DNA from: a virus | DNA: 22,499 nt | IMG/VR virus record: IMGVR_UViG_3300034020_001542 | Coordinates: 1-22,499 of that record | Strand: one strand, 5' to 3' | Part shown: positions 1 to 8,330 of the stretch, piece after piece | Layout of the letters: every line of letters begins with the position of its first letter | Position numbering within the stretch: position 1 is the first letter of the stretch | Position numbers and translations under genes: made by a program | The notes under the pieces: generated by a model | Databases searched by the model: none | Told to the model about the DNA's origin: nothing | What the model saw: only the letters and a program-made list of their open reading frames with translations

Positions 1-87
1 GGTGTAGTCCAATTAAATGCAGAAATGCAGCCTACAAAACAAAAAACAAATCTCAAAACCAAAGAACCGTGGGGCGCACGGTCTTAA
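1..87 (+). CDS. tnpB: TnpB, C-terminal end only (IS200/IS605-type element)
   Basis: Frame 1 is open from the first base to a TAA at 85-87 and encodes 28 residues ending in KTKEPWGARS. A tail with KTKEPW just before the stop, followed by a hairpin-rich right end, is as I remember it typical of cyanobacterial IS200/IS605 TnpB proteins, the RNA-guided nucleases of these transposons. Only the extreme C-terminus is present; the RuvC-like catalytic residues and zinc finger would lie outside the window. The gene points toward the element's right end at about 164. Identification rests on this short tail plus the downstream structure. Confidence 0.6.
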   Translation, partial: GVVQLNAEMQPTKQKTNLKTKEPWGARS

Positions 88-164
88 AGCTCAGTTAATG
101 TCCTCATAGAGGAGTCACTGAGAAGCCTACATTCACCTGAAAGGGAGTGTGTGGAGTACGTCAC
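88..164 (+). mobile_element. Right end of IS200/IS605-type element / omegaRNA 3' scaffold
   Basis: Directly after the tnpB stop there is a nested hairpin: CTCAGT pairs with ACTGAG, enclosing TCCTC-ATA-GAGGA. A weaker hairpin follows (CACCT..AGG..GTG), and the segment ends near GGAGTACGTCAC. Subterminal hairpins at the right end are the landmarks read by the TnpA transposase in this family, and the same segment is the 3' part of the omegaRNA that guides TnpB. The guide would be the flanking DNA starting about 163-165, which is the 3' end of the MuF-like gene. The exact right boundary is inferred and uncertain by a few bases. Confidence 0.55.
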
Positions 165-2065
165 GGGGAATTATTTGAATTGTTTTGGTTGCTTGCCCCT
201 GGATTATTTGCGCGTCTTTCTCTGATTTTTCGTATTATCTCCTTGATATCAGTTGGATTTATAAATTCTGATGCAAGGGTAGTGACAATATCATTATTTA
301 AAGTTCCCGCAATATTCTCCGCAATCCATCCTGATACCGTATCTTTGACAGTTTCTTGGTGTTCTTTAGATGTTCGTTTGATTTCGTTTGCTATATTTTC
401 TGCCAGCATTTTTGTTTTTGCGATCGCGGAAGCAGTTTGAAAGGCTTGATCTAATGCTGCTTTCGCGTATTCTTTTTTGGAGATTTTCGTAACGTGCTTA
501 ATCCCATCACTTGCTATAGACCCTAAAAGTCCTCCAATTAATTCGCCGGGCTTACCACCTGTTATACCTCCTAAAACATTGCCCAATCCTTCTCCACTTA
601 TTTCAGCGATAAGATTAGTTGCTTCTTCTTTTAAATTAGCATTCTCGCCGGCTATTTTTTTAGCAGTTACATTTGCACCAACTTTAGCCGCTTTTTTAGC
701 TGCTGTAGGCAAATTACTTGCAACTATTCTCGTGCCTACTTTTATAGTTCTACCAACTGCTTTTTTGGCAAATTGTCCACGCGAATTTCTTATGTGTTGC
801 ATTGGATTCCACCAAGCATCTTCTCTAGATTGATCGCTGACATTAGCCTCAACCTTCTCCCTAATTTCAGGAGACAACCGAGCCAGAGTTGAATCAATAA
901 TTTCCTGTTTTTCTGCTTCTGGCATTGAACCTGCTGCACGTTGAAAACCCTGTTCTGCTACAGTCATCGGGTCTGGGGGGTTATCTAAAATAGTTGCCCC
1001 CATCCTATTCAACATTCTTTCATTGGCAGTAAAAGCAGTACACCGACATCCAAAAGCGCAAGTTGGAAATGCGACTTTCCAGAATGGATGATCTGAGCGA
1101 ATAGCCTTATTATTTAAAGCCAAGTGGTTAGGACGTGGTACAACACTATCACGATGAACCCACACTAAATAAGGACGACGCTGCATAATCTCAGGAGTCA
1201 TCGCCTGTTGCCACCGTCCAGCCGCATAACTTCTACGAGAATTGGTGTCTAAAATTGTGTAAATTCTGTTGTCGTCAGCTTGCCACCCCTTCCTACCAAT
1301 TAAGCGCTTGAATTGACGTTTGAAAGTTTCAACGTCGTCACCATTAGTAATTGCTTTATCAACCAACCATTTAGCGTCTTCCAGTAAATCACCGCGAGTT
1401 AAGCCAGAAATAGTAAACGCTACATCATGCTGTTCTGCCTTAAAATCCTTCCATGACTTTGTAGTGAATATAAATTTACTGCGGAAATAGGCTAACTGCT
1501 CCTCAAATGTTTGCTTAAACCAGTCAGGTATACTATCAGTTTTAAAGTCAATTTCATCATTTTCAGTATCCAGCATCCCAGCTAATTTAGATATCGTAAT
1601 TGCCTGTTCCAATTGATTCATAAATTGTTTGCTGGACAATGAATCATAGTAGTCAGCAACATTGATATCTTCTAAATTATCCTCACTTTGGATTTTTTTG
1701 GTAATTACATTAATCCAGGAATTTATAGATAGAGCGATCGCTCTTTGGTATTTTTCTACAATTAAATCAACTATATCTTCATCTTTTTCGGCATTATCAT
1801 TTTTTTTTACGGGTTCAAGAATAACACCGTCAGTTGGTTTAATATTGCCAACAATAACGCCATACATTTTTTCAGCCATAAAAAGACTGTAACCATAAAC
1901 GAATTGCATTAACAAAAGAATATCTTTGTATTCAATTCCTTTTTTGACGCAATCATGAATATCAAAAAAATCAGGATCTAAGGAAAAATTATCCGAAATT
2001 ACTTCTACTGTCTTTTTACTTATTCCAAAATCAAGTAACTCGCTGGGTTGAGCATAGTTAATCAT
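161..2065 (-). CDS. MuF/SPP1 gp7-like minor head (head morphogenesis) protein
   Basis: A 634-residue protein whose ATG overlaps the portal stop (ATGA), an arrangement typical of portal/minor-head pairs. Residues about 220-360 carry the MuF/gp7 signature: an S-R-R-S-Y-A-A-G-R-W helix, WVHRD with His304, a downstream RPNH-L segment, and FGCRC with Cys336, Cys340 and Cys342. In the family this domain sits in the capsid interior next to the portal and may be ejected with DNA. Residues about 430-520 are basic and then Gly-rich and hydrophobic. The last 20 residues are Asn/Ser-rich, and the TGA lies on the IS end sequence, so the natural C-terminus may have been lost (see findings). Confidence 0.8.
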   Translation of the reverse strand: MINYAQPSELLDFGISKKTVEVISDNFSLDPDFFDIHDCVKKGIEYKDILLLMQFVYGYSLFMAEKMYGVIVGNIKPTDGVILEPVKKNDNAEKDEDIVDLIVEKYQRAIALSINSWINVITKKIQSEDNLEDINVADYYDSLSSKQFMNQLEQAITISKLAGMLDTENDEIDFKTDSIPDWFKQTFEEQLAYFRSKFIFTTKSWKDFKAEQHDVAFTISGLTRGDLLEDAKWLVDKAITNGDDVETFKRQFKRLIGRKGWQADDNRIYTILDTNSRRSYAAGRWQQAMTPEIMQRRPYLVWVHRDSVVPRPNHLALNNKAIRSDHPFWKVAFPTCAFGCRCTAFTANERMLNRMGATILDNPPDPMTVAEQGFQRAAGSMPEAEKQEIIDSTLARLSPEIREKVEANVSDQSREDAWWNPMQHIRNSRGQFAKKAVGRTIKVGTRIVASNLPTAAKKAAKVGANVTAKKIAGENANLKEEATNLIAEISGEGLGNVLGGITGGKPGELIGGLLGSIASDGIKHVTKISKKEYAKAALDQAFQTASAIAKTKMLAENIANEIKRTSKEHQETVKDTVSGWIAENIAGTLNNDIVTTLASEFINPTDIKEIIRKIRERRANNPGASNQNNSNNSP

Positions 2066-5000
2066 CTCAATAATCCTCTGTTTCTAAATAATTTGTCAAA
2101 CTCAGGCAATATATTCGCGTTAAACTCTTTCTCGTCCCAATGCCCATTTCCAAAATCTCTGCTTGTTTTAGCAAGAAGGGTTTGCTTTAATTCTTCATTT
2201 CCTGATTTTGTTACAATATACTGTGTATATGCTCTAGCAAAAACTTCTGAAGGATCTAAGAGGTAATCTGCGTGTTGTCTCCATCTTCTTTGCCCAACCT
2301 CATCTATTCTCTTGATCGCATCAGAATTTCTTAATGCGTTCATTAATGGTGACATATCTGGCACTTCTTCCTTGGCTTGGTTTATTAGATTGTTATATAC
2401 TCCCTGATCATTATATCGTGTGACAAAAGTGCCATAACGTTTGTTATCTCCAAATAAAAGTAAATCAATTGTATGCCCCATTTCGTGAATAGTATGAGTT
2501 TGCGTAAGTAATTCATTTTCTTTCTTCCCAATATTTTTGTCATCTCTATTTTTTACAGATTGGACATTTATTTGTAAGGTGTTAAAGGATATATCGGCAA
2601 TACCATTTTCCCCTTTTTTCCCGGATGTTTGTACCATTCCACCTGTAATACCAGAATCATCAATTTTATTAATATCAATTTCAACTAACTTTGACTCTAA
2701 TTCTTCAAGAGAATGAACTCGATTAATTGTATCTAGTGACGCAGAAATAGCCGATTTAGCAATTTCGACAGCTTCTTTAAACTCTGGAGCTTTTGCTGAG
2801 TCTGTTACATAGATATCAGGAGCGTAAGGAATTGCTTCTTGTTCAGCCTTAACTTCCTGTTCACGTTTAACTCGTTCTTGTTCAGCCTTAACTTCCTGTT
2901 CACGTTTAATACGTTCTTGTTCAGCCTTAACTTCCTGTTCACGTTTAATACGTTCTTGTTCAGCCTTAACTTCCTGTTCACGTTTAATACGTTCTTGTTC
3001 AGCTTTAGCTTCCTGCTCACGTTTAACTCGTTCTTGTTCAGTTCTGGCTTTAGCTTCTTGTTCTGCCTTGGCTTTAGTTTTTTCGATTTCTGGATCTGGA
3101 TTTCCGTTGCCCGAATTACCTGGAGTAGAACCACCTCCGCGACCTGCTAAAGCTAGTGCAGCCACACCTCCAGCTATTCCTAATGCTGCTACCCCACCTG
3201 CTACAGCTAATCCTATCCCTGCACCATTAGGTTTAGATTTATTCTTTTCAGGGTTATTACTTGGCTTGGATTCAGGAGAACGTAGCGATTTAGGAGGATT
3301 TTTACGCCAATAGCCACCACCTTTAGCTTCTTTGTTGCTAACCCAGTGATATCCTTTACGCTCATTTACCCTAGAGTCCTCACGGCTTTCTCTGTTCCAC
3401 TTGTAAGTTAAAACATCTTGGCTTGAACCTTTTTTAATCCCAAATTTATAAGTCCCATATTCGCTAGAAAACTCACCAAAAATATTACCGTTGCCAGCTA
3501 CAGTCCAGTTATCTAAGCTAGATATTTTCTCTGGATAAATAGAACTAATTGCATCAGTAATATTCTTGTCATTGACTACATTGATTTGGCGATCGCCACT
3601 CAACACTTTAGTCCCAGTATCAATTTCTGGGACACTACAACCGCAGTTGTCTTGACGATAAACGCTTAATTCATCAGGTTTGATTGGCTCAATACCACCA
3701 AATCTACTAGCACCAGCATGATAAATAAAATTGCTCCTAACATCTTCAGGTGTCCTAAATCCTATAAAGTATTTGTCCTCATCATAAAATCCGGTTTTAG
3801 GGTCTAATTGTCTGACTTTGTAACCGTTGGAAGATTTTAAATCATCCCCCACATAAACATCAAGAGCTTTTTTATCAGGAGCATCACCATAAGAACCACG
3901 AATATGCCCATAACCACATTTCATCGGTTCACTCATGGGAAAACGCACATCCCCGGCTTCATGAGTTAAACCAATGCTGATGTTATTCCAGTTGAGAACT
4001 TTCTTGGGACGGGAATAACTACTGGCATTTAACTCATCTGCAAATCCGCCAACGCCCATTGCATCATATTTAGCACTACCATCAGCAGGTTCATTGGGAT
4101 TCCATAAATCTTTGACAGCCCAATAAGCAGGACTAAATTTATCTTTATAAGCAGGTTTTCCGTCCTTAGTTCTTACTTCCTGCATCCTCGCTAAAAAACT
4201 TTTCTTGGCTTCTGGTGAGTAATTGTGTTTGTAACCTTCTGCTCCATAATGAACCAAAGCAACTTGATTGCCTTCCTTAGCTAAAACCATTCGTTTCTTA
4301 CCAGCGCGATCGCTGGGCATTGGATTATCTGGTTGCCACCATTTGCCAAGGTAAAATACTTTCCCGTCTTTCTGCTTGAGATTGGAAATATCTACAGCAT
4401 CGGCACGGTAATCATAGGAATCCTGTTGAACTTCCTCTGGAGGTAATTCTTCCGATGGTGCTTGTTCTTCAGGGAATCCACCATAGCCACCATAGGGATC
4501 TTGCGCTTGCTGCTTGGCTTCATCCTGTTGTTTCTTGAATAAAGAATCATCAAGGGTAGTTTCAATAGAGAACCCAGACTTACCAAATCGGGATTTTCTC
4601 ACTTCCTCAATCAACAACACTCCAGCAGAAATATAAGTCTGATCAGTTGATGCCATTGTAGCCATGTTTGAGATTTTTTCAGCTTCACTCTCAACCATGA
4701 GATTGTGAAACTTAATACTCCATCCCTTAATTAATTCCCCCTTGGTCGGTCCCTCTTTACTCAGGAATATTAGTTTGAATAATCCGCGTAATTTCTTCCT
4801 CCACTTGCTAGTTTGGAAATCAGCGATCGTTGAAGCCCAATCTTTTTGCTCACTTTCACCAGATGCTCCTAAACCTGATGGAGATTCACCAAATAGTTTA
4901 GTGTGAGGAATATCAGAAACACCAATAAAATTGTCTCTTTGTTGGTTTGCAACTTCGGGAACACCTGCAAAATTTCTGCTGATAAATTCCATAGATTCTT

Positions 5001-5895
5001 TTTCGGCATCTATGATCGCACCACCAATAACACTAAGCATTGATCGGAATAATTTAATTCTCCCCTCTAACAAGAGAGAATCTTTACTCTTCATCATTGC
5101 CGATAAATCTTTCAGCTTATAAATAAAAATAGAAGCATCCTGAACCATTGCCCCGGTTGCCTTTAAAGAAGTTTTCCACTCAAGATAATCTTCCCATAAA
5201 GCAGCTAGTAAACTTTTTGTCCATCCCTGATTTTTCCGTAGCATATCAGGAGTAGCCCTAATGCCATCGGCATCAAATCTAATGATTCGGCTCTTATCAA
5301 TAATGTATTGGGGATTATCTTCTGTAACATTTTTCAGACTTTTCCTGACATATTCTGGCAGAACCAACCTATATTTATCAGGACGCAAAGGGTTAACGTC
5401 TGTCAATGCTAAAACAGGCTCTACTTTATATCTATCTAAAACTTCTAATTTAACTATTTTTTTAAGATTTTTAATATCAATCGGTTCGTAGGCTGGTTTT
5501 TTATCATCAACAATAATGATAATTACTGCACCACCGTAAACGTTGGCTTGGAATTGAGCCTCATTAAATGCTTCTTCTACTTCCAAATCATCATGTATAT
5601 CATTAAAATCTTCCAGGATGTCGTCATCACCATCCGAACCTAAAGTTAATTCCCAGCCTTTTTGAGTAGCCGCATCTACCTTAGCTGACACTACCCGATT
5701 TAAAATTAAATGTTCTGCTAAATCTTCTAGAGTTTGTTGCCCCCAATAGCCAACCCCATGCGGAATTGTCTGCGTTGTGCGATCGCTCCCAGTCCCCATT
5801 TTTGTCAGAAGATTGGACATGGTTGCATCAAACCGAATGTCTGACACTTCATCGGCTGAATCGGCATTAAAAATATCTAAAATATCTTCTGACAT
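2062..5895 (-). CDS. Portal protein fused to pyrophosphatase-like and HExxH metallopeptidase domains
   Basis: A 1277-residue polyprotein-like fusion. Residues about 1-440 resemble the DUF1073-type portal (TTQTIPHGVGYWGQQTLEDL near the start, then VDAATQKGWEL). About 455-500 is an acidic Gln/Pro linker. About 510-610 is a basic module with YSPEAKKSFLARM. About 645-745 matches the InPase-like domain of phage polyvalent proteins (MKCGYGHIRGSYGD followed by ALDVYVGDD). About 890-920 is a Gly/Ala hydrophobic segment, and 930-1020 is a tandem-repeat coiled coil. About 1030-1277 is a metallopeptidase with HEMGH at 1137-1141 and a candidate third ligand Glu1217 in SEVFARAY. Ordinary portals are 400-550 residues. 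It is translationally coupled to the MuF-like gene. The portal anchors DNA packaging and ejection; the extra domains may be released or ejected into the host, which is inference. Confidence 0.78.
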   Translation of the reverse strand: MSEDILDIFNADSADEVSDIRFDATMSNLLTKMGTGSDRTTQTIPHGVGYWGQQTLEDLAEHLILNRVVSAKVDAATQKGWELTLGSDGDDDILEDFNDIHDDLEVEEAFNEAQFQANVYGGAVIIIIVDDKKPAYEPIDIKNLKKIVKLEVLDRYKVEPVLALTDVNPLRPDKYRLVLPEYVRKSLKNVTEDNPQYIIDKSRIIRFDADGIRATPDMLRKNQGWTKSLLAALWEDYLEWKTSLKATGAMVQDASIFIYKLKDLSAMMKSKDSLLLEGRIKLFRSMLSVIGGAIIDAEKESMEFISRNFAGVPEVANQQRDNFIGVSDIPHTKLFGESPSGLGASGESEQKDWASTIADFQTSKWRKKLRGLFKLIFLSKEGPTKGELIKGWSIKFHNLMVESEAEKISNMATMASTDQTYISAGVLLIEEVRKSRFGKSGFSIETTLDDSLFKKQQDEAKQQAQDPYGGYGGFPEEQAPSEELPPEEVQQDSYDYRADAVDISNLKQKDGKVFYLGKWWQPDNPMPSDRAGKKRMVLAKEGNQVALVHYGAEGYKHNYSPEAKKSFLARMQEVRTKDGKPAYKDKFSPAYWAVKDLWNPNEPADGSAKYDAMGVGGFADELNASSYSRPKKVLNWNNISIGLTHEAGDVRFPMSEPMKCGYGHIRGSYGDAPDKKALDVYVGDDLKSSNGYKVRQLDPKTGFYDEDKYFIGFRTPEDVRSNFIYHAGASRFGGIEPIKPDELSVYRQDNCGCSVPEIDTGTKVLSGDRQINVVNDKNITDAISSIYPEKISSLDNWTVAGNGNIFGEFSSEYGTYKFGIKKGSSQDVLTYKWNRESREDSRVNERKGYHWVSNKEAKGGGYWRKNPPKSLRSPESKPSNNPEKNKSKPNGAGIGLAVAGGVAALGIAGGVAALALAGRGGGSTPGNSGNGNPDPEIEKTKAKAEQEAKARTEQERVKREQEAKAEQERIKREQEVKAEQERIKREQEVKAEQERIKREQEVKAEQERVKREQEVKAEQEAIPYAPDIYVTDSAKAPEFKEAVEIAKSAISASLDTINRVHSLEELESKLVEIDINKIDDSGITGGMVQTSGKKGENGIADISFNTLQINVQSVKNRDDKNIGKKENELLTQTHTIHEMGHTIDLLLFGDNKRYGTFVTRYNDQGVYNNLINQAKEEVPDMSPLMNALRNSDAIKRIDEVGQRRWRQHADYLLDPSEVFARAYTQYIVTKSGNEELKQTLLAKTSRDFGNGHWDEKEFNANILPEFDKLFRNRGLLR
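2839..3057 (-). repeat. 39-nt tandem repeat encoding a coiled coil
   Basis: Five to six near-identical copies of a 39-nt unit encode EQER(I/V)KREQE(V/A)KA, 13 residues each, inside the portal fusion. The regular alternation of charged residues predicts a long solvent-exposed helix or coiled coil between the hydrophobic segment and the metallopeptidase. The near-identity of the copies at DNA level points to recent expansion. Confidence 0.9.
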
Positions 5896-5951
5896 AGAGG
5901 TTTTTATAGATTACTGATATTTAATATCATATCAAATTAAGTTAAATGCCA

Positions 5952-5977
5952 ATAAAAAAGCCCCTACTACGGGGCTA
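5952..5977 (-). terminator. Rho-independent terminator after the radical SAM gene
   Basis: On the minus strand, AGCCCC-GTAGTA-GGGGCT is followed by TTTTTTATT. It lies about 18 bases beyond the stop of the radical SAM gene and upstream of the portal gene, so it separates the enzyme cassette from the virion operon. An almost identical terminator lies at 10693-10718. Confidence 0.85.
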
Positions 5978-5994
5978 ATTTTTAATTATTTTAT

Positions 5995-6885
5995 TCACAT
6001 TCGACGCTCAATAAGCGATCGTCTGACAATATCGCTACTAGCAGAACTGGCAACTTGGGCTAGTTGGAGAAGTTGATCAACATTGGCGATCGCTTCACTT
6101 TCCGATAATTTTGGCTGATTATTAATTGCCTCTCTGTAATACCACTGCTTTGGGGATAACAGCGATAAACCAGCATCTTTTACTTGTTGCCTCCATCCAT
6201 CTTCGGGGAGGATTTCTTCTATGCCATGTCCTTCGTATAATAGTTTAGAACTTGAGGGCATCCAAGATCCCATCGTTTCGGGGTTGTAGCGAAGTCCTTT
6301 GAAGCAAACTTCGTCATACCCCATCTTTTTTAATTCTGGCAGAAATGAGATATCGCTCACACCAGAAATATAAGGATGCACCATTGGGAGTGCTTTCACA
6401 TTATGTTTTTGGGCTAATTCTAAATTAGCCAATAATCTTTTAGTTGCGATTCTTTCGATAGTTTCAGCACCAGTTATAGTCACCACCAAATAAAAATCTG
6501 GAATGACTGCTAACTGCTCCATAAACTGATTTGTAATTGGCCATTTACTAACTACAGTTGTTAGCTTGGATTGAGTAGAAACTTTTTCAATCCAGTGCCA
6601 GAAATATTTTCTTAAATCTGACATCAAGCCATCTGTAACCGCAGTCCAGCCAGCAAAATCTCCCTTGAGAAGATGCCAGGGGAAATTGTAGAAGCGATCG
6701 CTTGTCTGCCTGTCTTCATTGATCCAAGGAGGCACATTCATAAACGTGCAAGCCTTATTTACTCCCACTAACCCATTTGTCCATTTGGCAGTTCTATCAG
6801 CGTCCAGTTCTGTTACGTGGCAATATTTACAAGCCACCGGACAAGCTGGAGAACCAACTTCAAATTTAAAATGCGATACCATCAT
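5995..6885 (-). CDS. Radical SAM protein (small, complete)
   Basis: The N-terminus carries ACPVACKYCHV, a CX3CX2C motif (about Cys15, Cys19 and Cys22 from the chosen start) that binds the [4Fe-4S] cluster and SAM in radical SAM enzymes. The rest fits the partial TIM barrel: GWTAVTDGLMSDLRKYF, then TVVSKWPITN, FYLVVTITGAETIERIATKR, and NVKALPMVHPYISGV. The closest resemblance by eye is to spore-photoproduct-lyase-like or other repair/modification radical SAM proteins, but the substrate is unknown. ATG 6885 is preferred because AGGAG lies 6 bases upstream; a TTG one codon earlier is possible. It overlaps the end of the kinase remnant and is last in the leftward cassette. Length (about 296 residues) is enough for a whole core domain. 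Confidence 0.8.
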   Translation of the reverse strand: MMVSHFKFEVGSPACPVACKYCHVTELDADRTAKWTNGLVGVNKACTFMNVPPWINEDRQTSDRFYNFPWHLLKGDFAGWTAVTDGLMSDLRKYFWHWIEKVSTQSKLTTVVSKWPITNQFMEQLAVIPDFYLVVTITGAETIERIATKRLLANLELAQKHNVKALPMVHPYISGVSDISFLPELKKMGYDEVCFKGLRYNPETMGSWMPSSSKLLYEGHGIEEILPEDGWRQQVKDAGLSLLSPKQWYYREAINNQPKLSESEAIANVDQLLQLAQVASSASSDIVRRSLIERRM

Positions 6886-7117
6886 CAAAAACTCCTATTA
6901 ATTGTTGAAATAATTGTTCTTCTGGTAAAGTTCCGTCATATTTACACCAATTGCAACGATCATTTTTAATCACTTCAATTAACAACGGAAACCTTTGTCT
7001 TTCTAATAGAGTGCGACGGGCGATCGCTTCTTTTTTATCACCACGTCGCAACATTCTTTTTTGACTTTCCTGGAAAGAAATATCTAGCCAAACAATAGAT
7101 GCTAATATTTCTAATCC
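6866..7117 (-). pseudogene. C-terminal remnant of a P-loop nucleotide/nucleoside kinase
   Basis: This frame opens right after the TAA of the upstream gene and continues in that same frame for 83 residues. It reads ...IVWLDISFQESQKRMLRRG... and ends ...YDGTLPEEQLFQQLIGVF. A hydrophobic strand ending in LD, then RxxRRGD and rRxxxE, then a YDGTLPEEQ tail is the C-terminal half of P-loop kinases of the adenylate/guanylate or phage polynucleotide type (lid arginines and last strand). No Walker A (GxxxxGKS/T) is present anywhere in frame. A 62-residue product could start at ATG 7054, but it would begin in the middle of the domain. It also has CNWC. I read it as decayed or deletion-joined; a functional small protein is less likely. 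Confidence 0.5.
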
Positions 7118-8326
7118 TTAAACATTAACTAAACTATGATTCAAGATTTGTACTGGACTCATGCCAACTGTTACTTGATATTCTGGAGGCAGAACATCCT
7201 TGAACATTGACAGAAAACAATATTTGCAATCAAAACACTTATTTGCGGGGACATATTCACTCCATGCCATCCAAGAATTGATGCCATAGAGATTGAACTT
7301 ACTCTGAAACTTGGGGTGAAAGCGCACATTGCCACCCTCGCCGGGAGGAACTAAAGGATCTGTTGCCAGCATCCCACCAGTTAAGAATCTGGCTAAACTC
7401 ATTTCTCCCCATGTGGGGTATGAGCCGTCCCATCCCCGGATATTGATATAAGGCATCCCCATGTCTGGGGCTTTGGGACAGTTTGTGCAGCACAAGGAGC
7501 ATTGACTTCTAATCTCCACTGGGCATTTTTGATATCGTTCGCTTGCTGTGTGGACTTCCACTTGAAAACCTAGATATTCTAGGAGTTCAATACTATGGGG
7601 AAGAGGTTTTACAAATTGTGCTGTGCCTTCACAAGTGCCTTGAATGGGACATGAAGCGCAATCCACAAAACCGGGAGCATTGTAATAGGGGTTTAGACTG
7701 CGTTTTTTACCCATCAAAGCAGACACCGCACATTGAGTACGAGTCCAGTAGGGGATATTTAACTGAGTAGCCAACTCTCGCATTAGTTTTGCTGATGCTT
7801 GAGAATTTAACTTGAGTGTCCGCATCCACTTCTGGTCGTCTGGGGCGGGGACATCTTCTAGTCCTGCATCCATTACAACTTGCTCATCACCACGAAAACC
7901 AGAGGAGACAATCGCATGACAACCCGAATCAACACTACGAGCAAACATCTCCGTGATTGTTTCAGGACTATCATTTACGGTGTGGATGATGGGGCGGATG
8001 TAGGCGATCGCCTTTGCGCCACACTCCCTAGCAGCTTTTAAAGTCCGATAGCGGGGTTCTGTGGGTGCTGGTTCTCTATCTTTGGGGAGATGGGAGATAG
8101 AAGCAAACACGAACAGATTAAGATTTTCAGACCAATAAGTTAATCTTTCACGCCACCAAGAAGACGATAAATCGCCTTTGGTGATAATTGCCACAGCACC
8201 AGTATGGCGATCGCTCACCAACTGGTTTAGTTTTGCCTCTGTGGAGAGGCGGAGAATACTAGGGTCTGCCAAATTATTTATAGAGACTGGCAAATCTCTT
8301 AACAATTTTTCCCACTCTTGACGCAT
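7118..8326 (-). CDS. Radical-SAM-like TIM-barrel protein with three Cys clusters, N-terminal cluster motif absent
   Basis: A 402-residue protein. Residues about 20-160 read like the part of a radical SAM barrel after the cluster loop: DPSILRLSTEAKLNQLV, GAVAIITKGDL, LFVFASISHLP, PRYRTLKAARECGAKAIAYIRPI, HAIVSSGFRGDE. No CX3CX2C precedes them, and the frame is closed by a stop a few codons upstream of ATG 8326, so the N-terminal lobe is missing or this is a diverged subfamily. The C-terminal half has Cys clusters CASCPIQGTC (about 219-229), CPVEIRSQCSLCCTNC (about 265-285) and CFDCKYC (about 365-372), plausible sites for auxiliary Fe-S clusters or zinc. AGGAG lies about 12 bases upstream. It sits 4 bases after the cupin gene, so the two are co-transcribed. 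Substrate unknown. Confidence 0.6.
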   Translation of the reverse strand: MRQEWEKLLRDLPVSINNLADPSILRLSTEAKLNQLVSDRHTGAVAIITKGDLSSSWWRERLTYWSENLNLFVFASISHLPKDREPAPTEPRYRTLKAARECGAKAIAYIRPIIHTVNDSPETITEMFARSVDSGCHAIVSSGFRGDEQVVMDAGLEDVPAPDDQKWMRTLKLNSQASAKLMRELATQLNIPYWTRTQCAVSALMGKKRSLNPYYNAPGFVDCASCPIQGTCEGTAQFVKPLPHSIELLEYLGFQVEVHTASERYQKCPVEIRSQCSLCCTNCPKAPDMGMPYINIRGWDGSYPTWGEMSLARFLTGGMLATDPLVPPGEGGNVRFHPKFQSKFNLYGINSWMAWSEYVPANKCFDCKYCFLSMFKDVLPPEYQVTVGMSPVQILNHSLVNV

Positions 8327-8330
8327 AATA

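Noticed and set aside
147-440. Rightward ORF of 97 residues opposite the MuF-like gene
   Set aside because: It lies wholly over the IS end and a well-supported gene on the other strand and has no family signature.
2839-3150. ORFs on both strands across the 39-nt coiled-coil repeat
   Set aside because: They arise from the repeat within the portal fusion gene and give low-complexity Leu/Asn/Phe chains.
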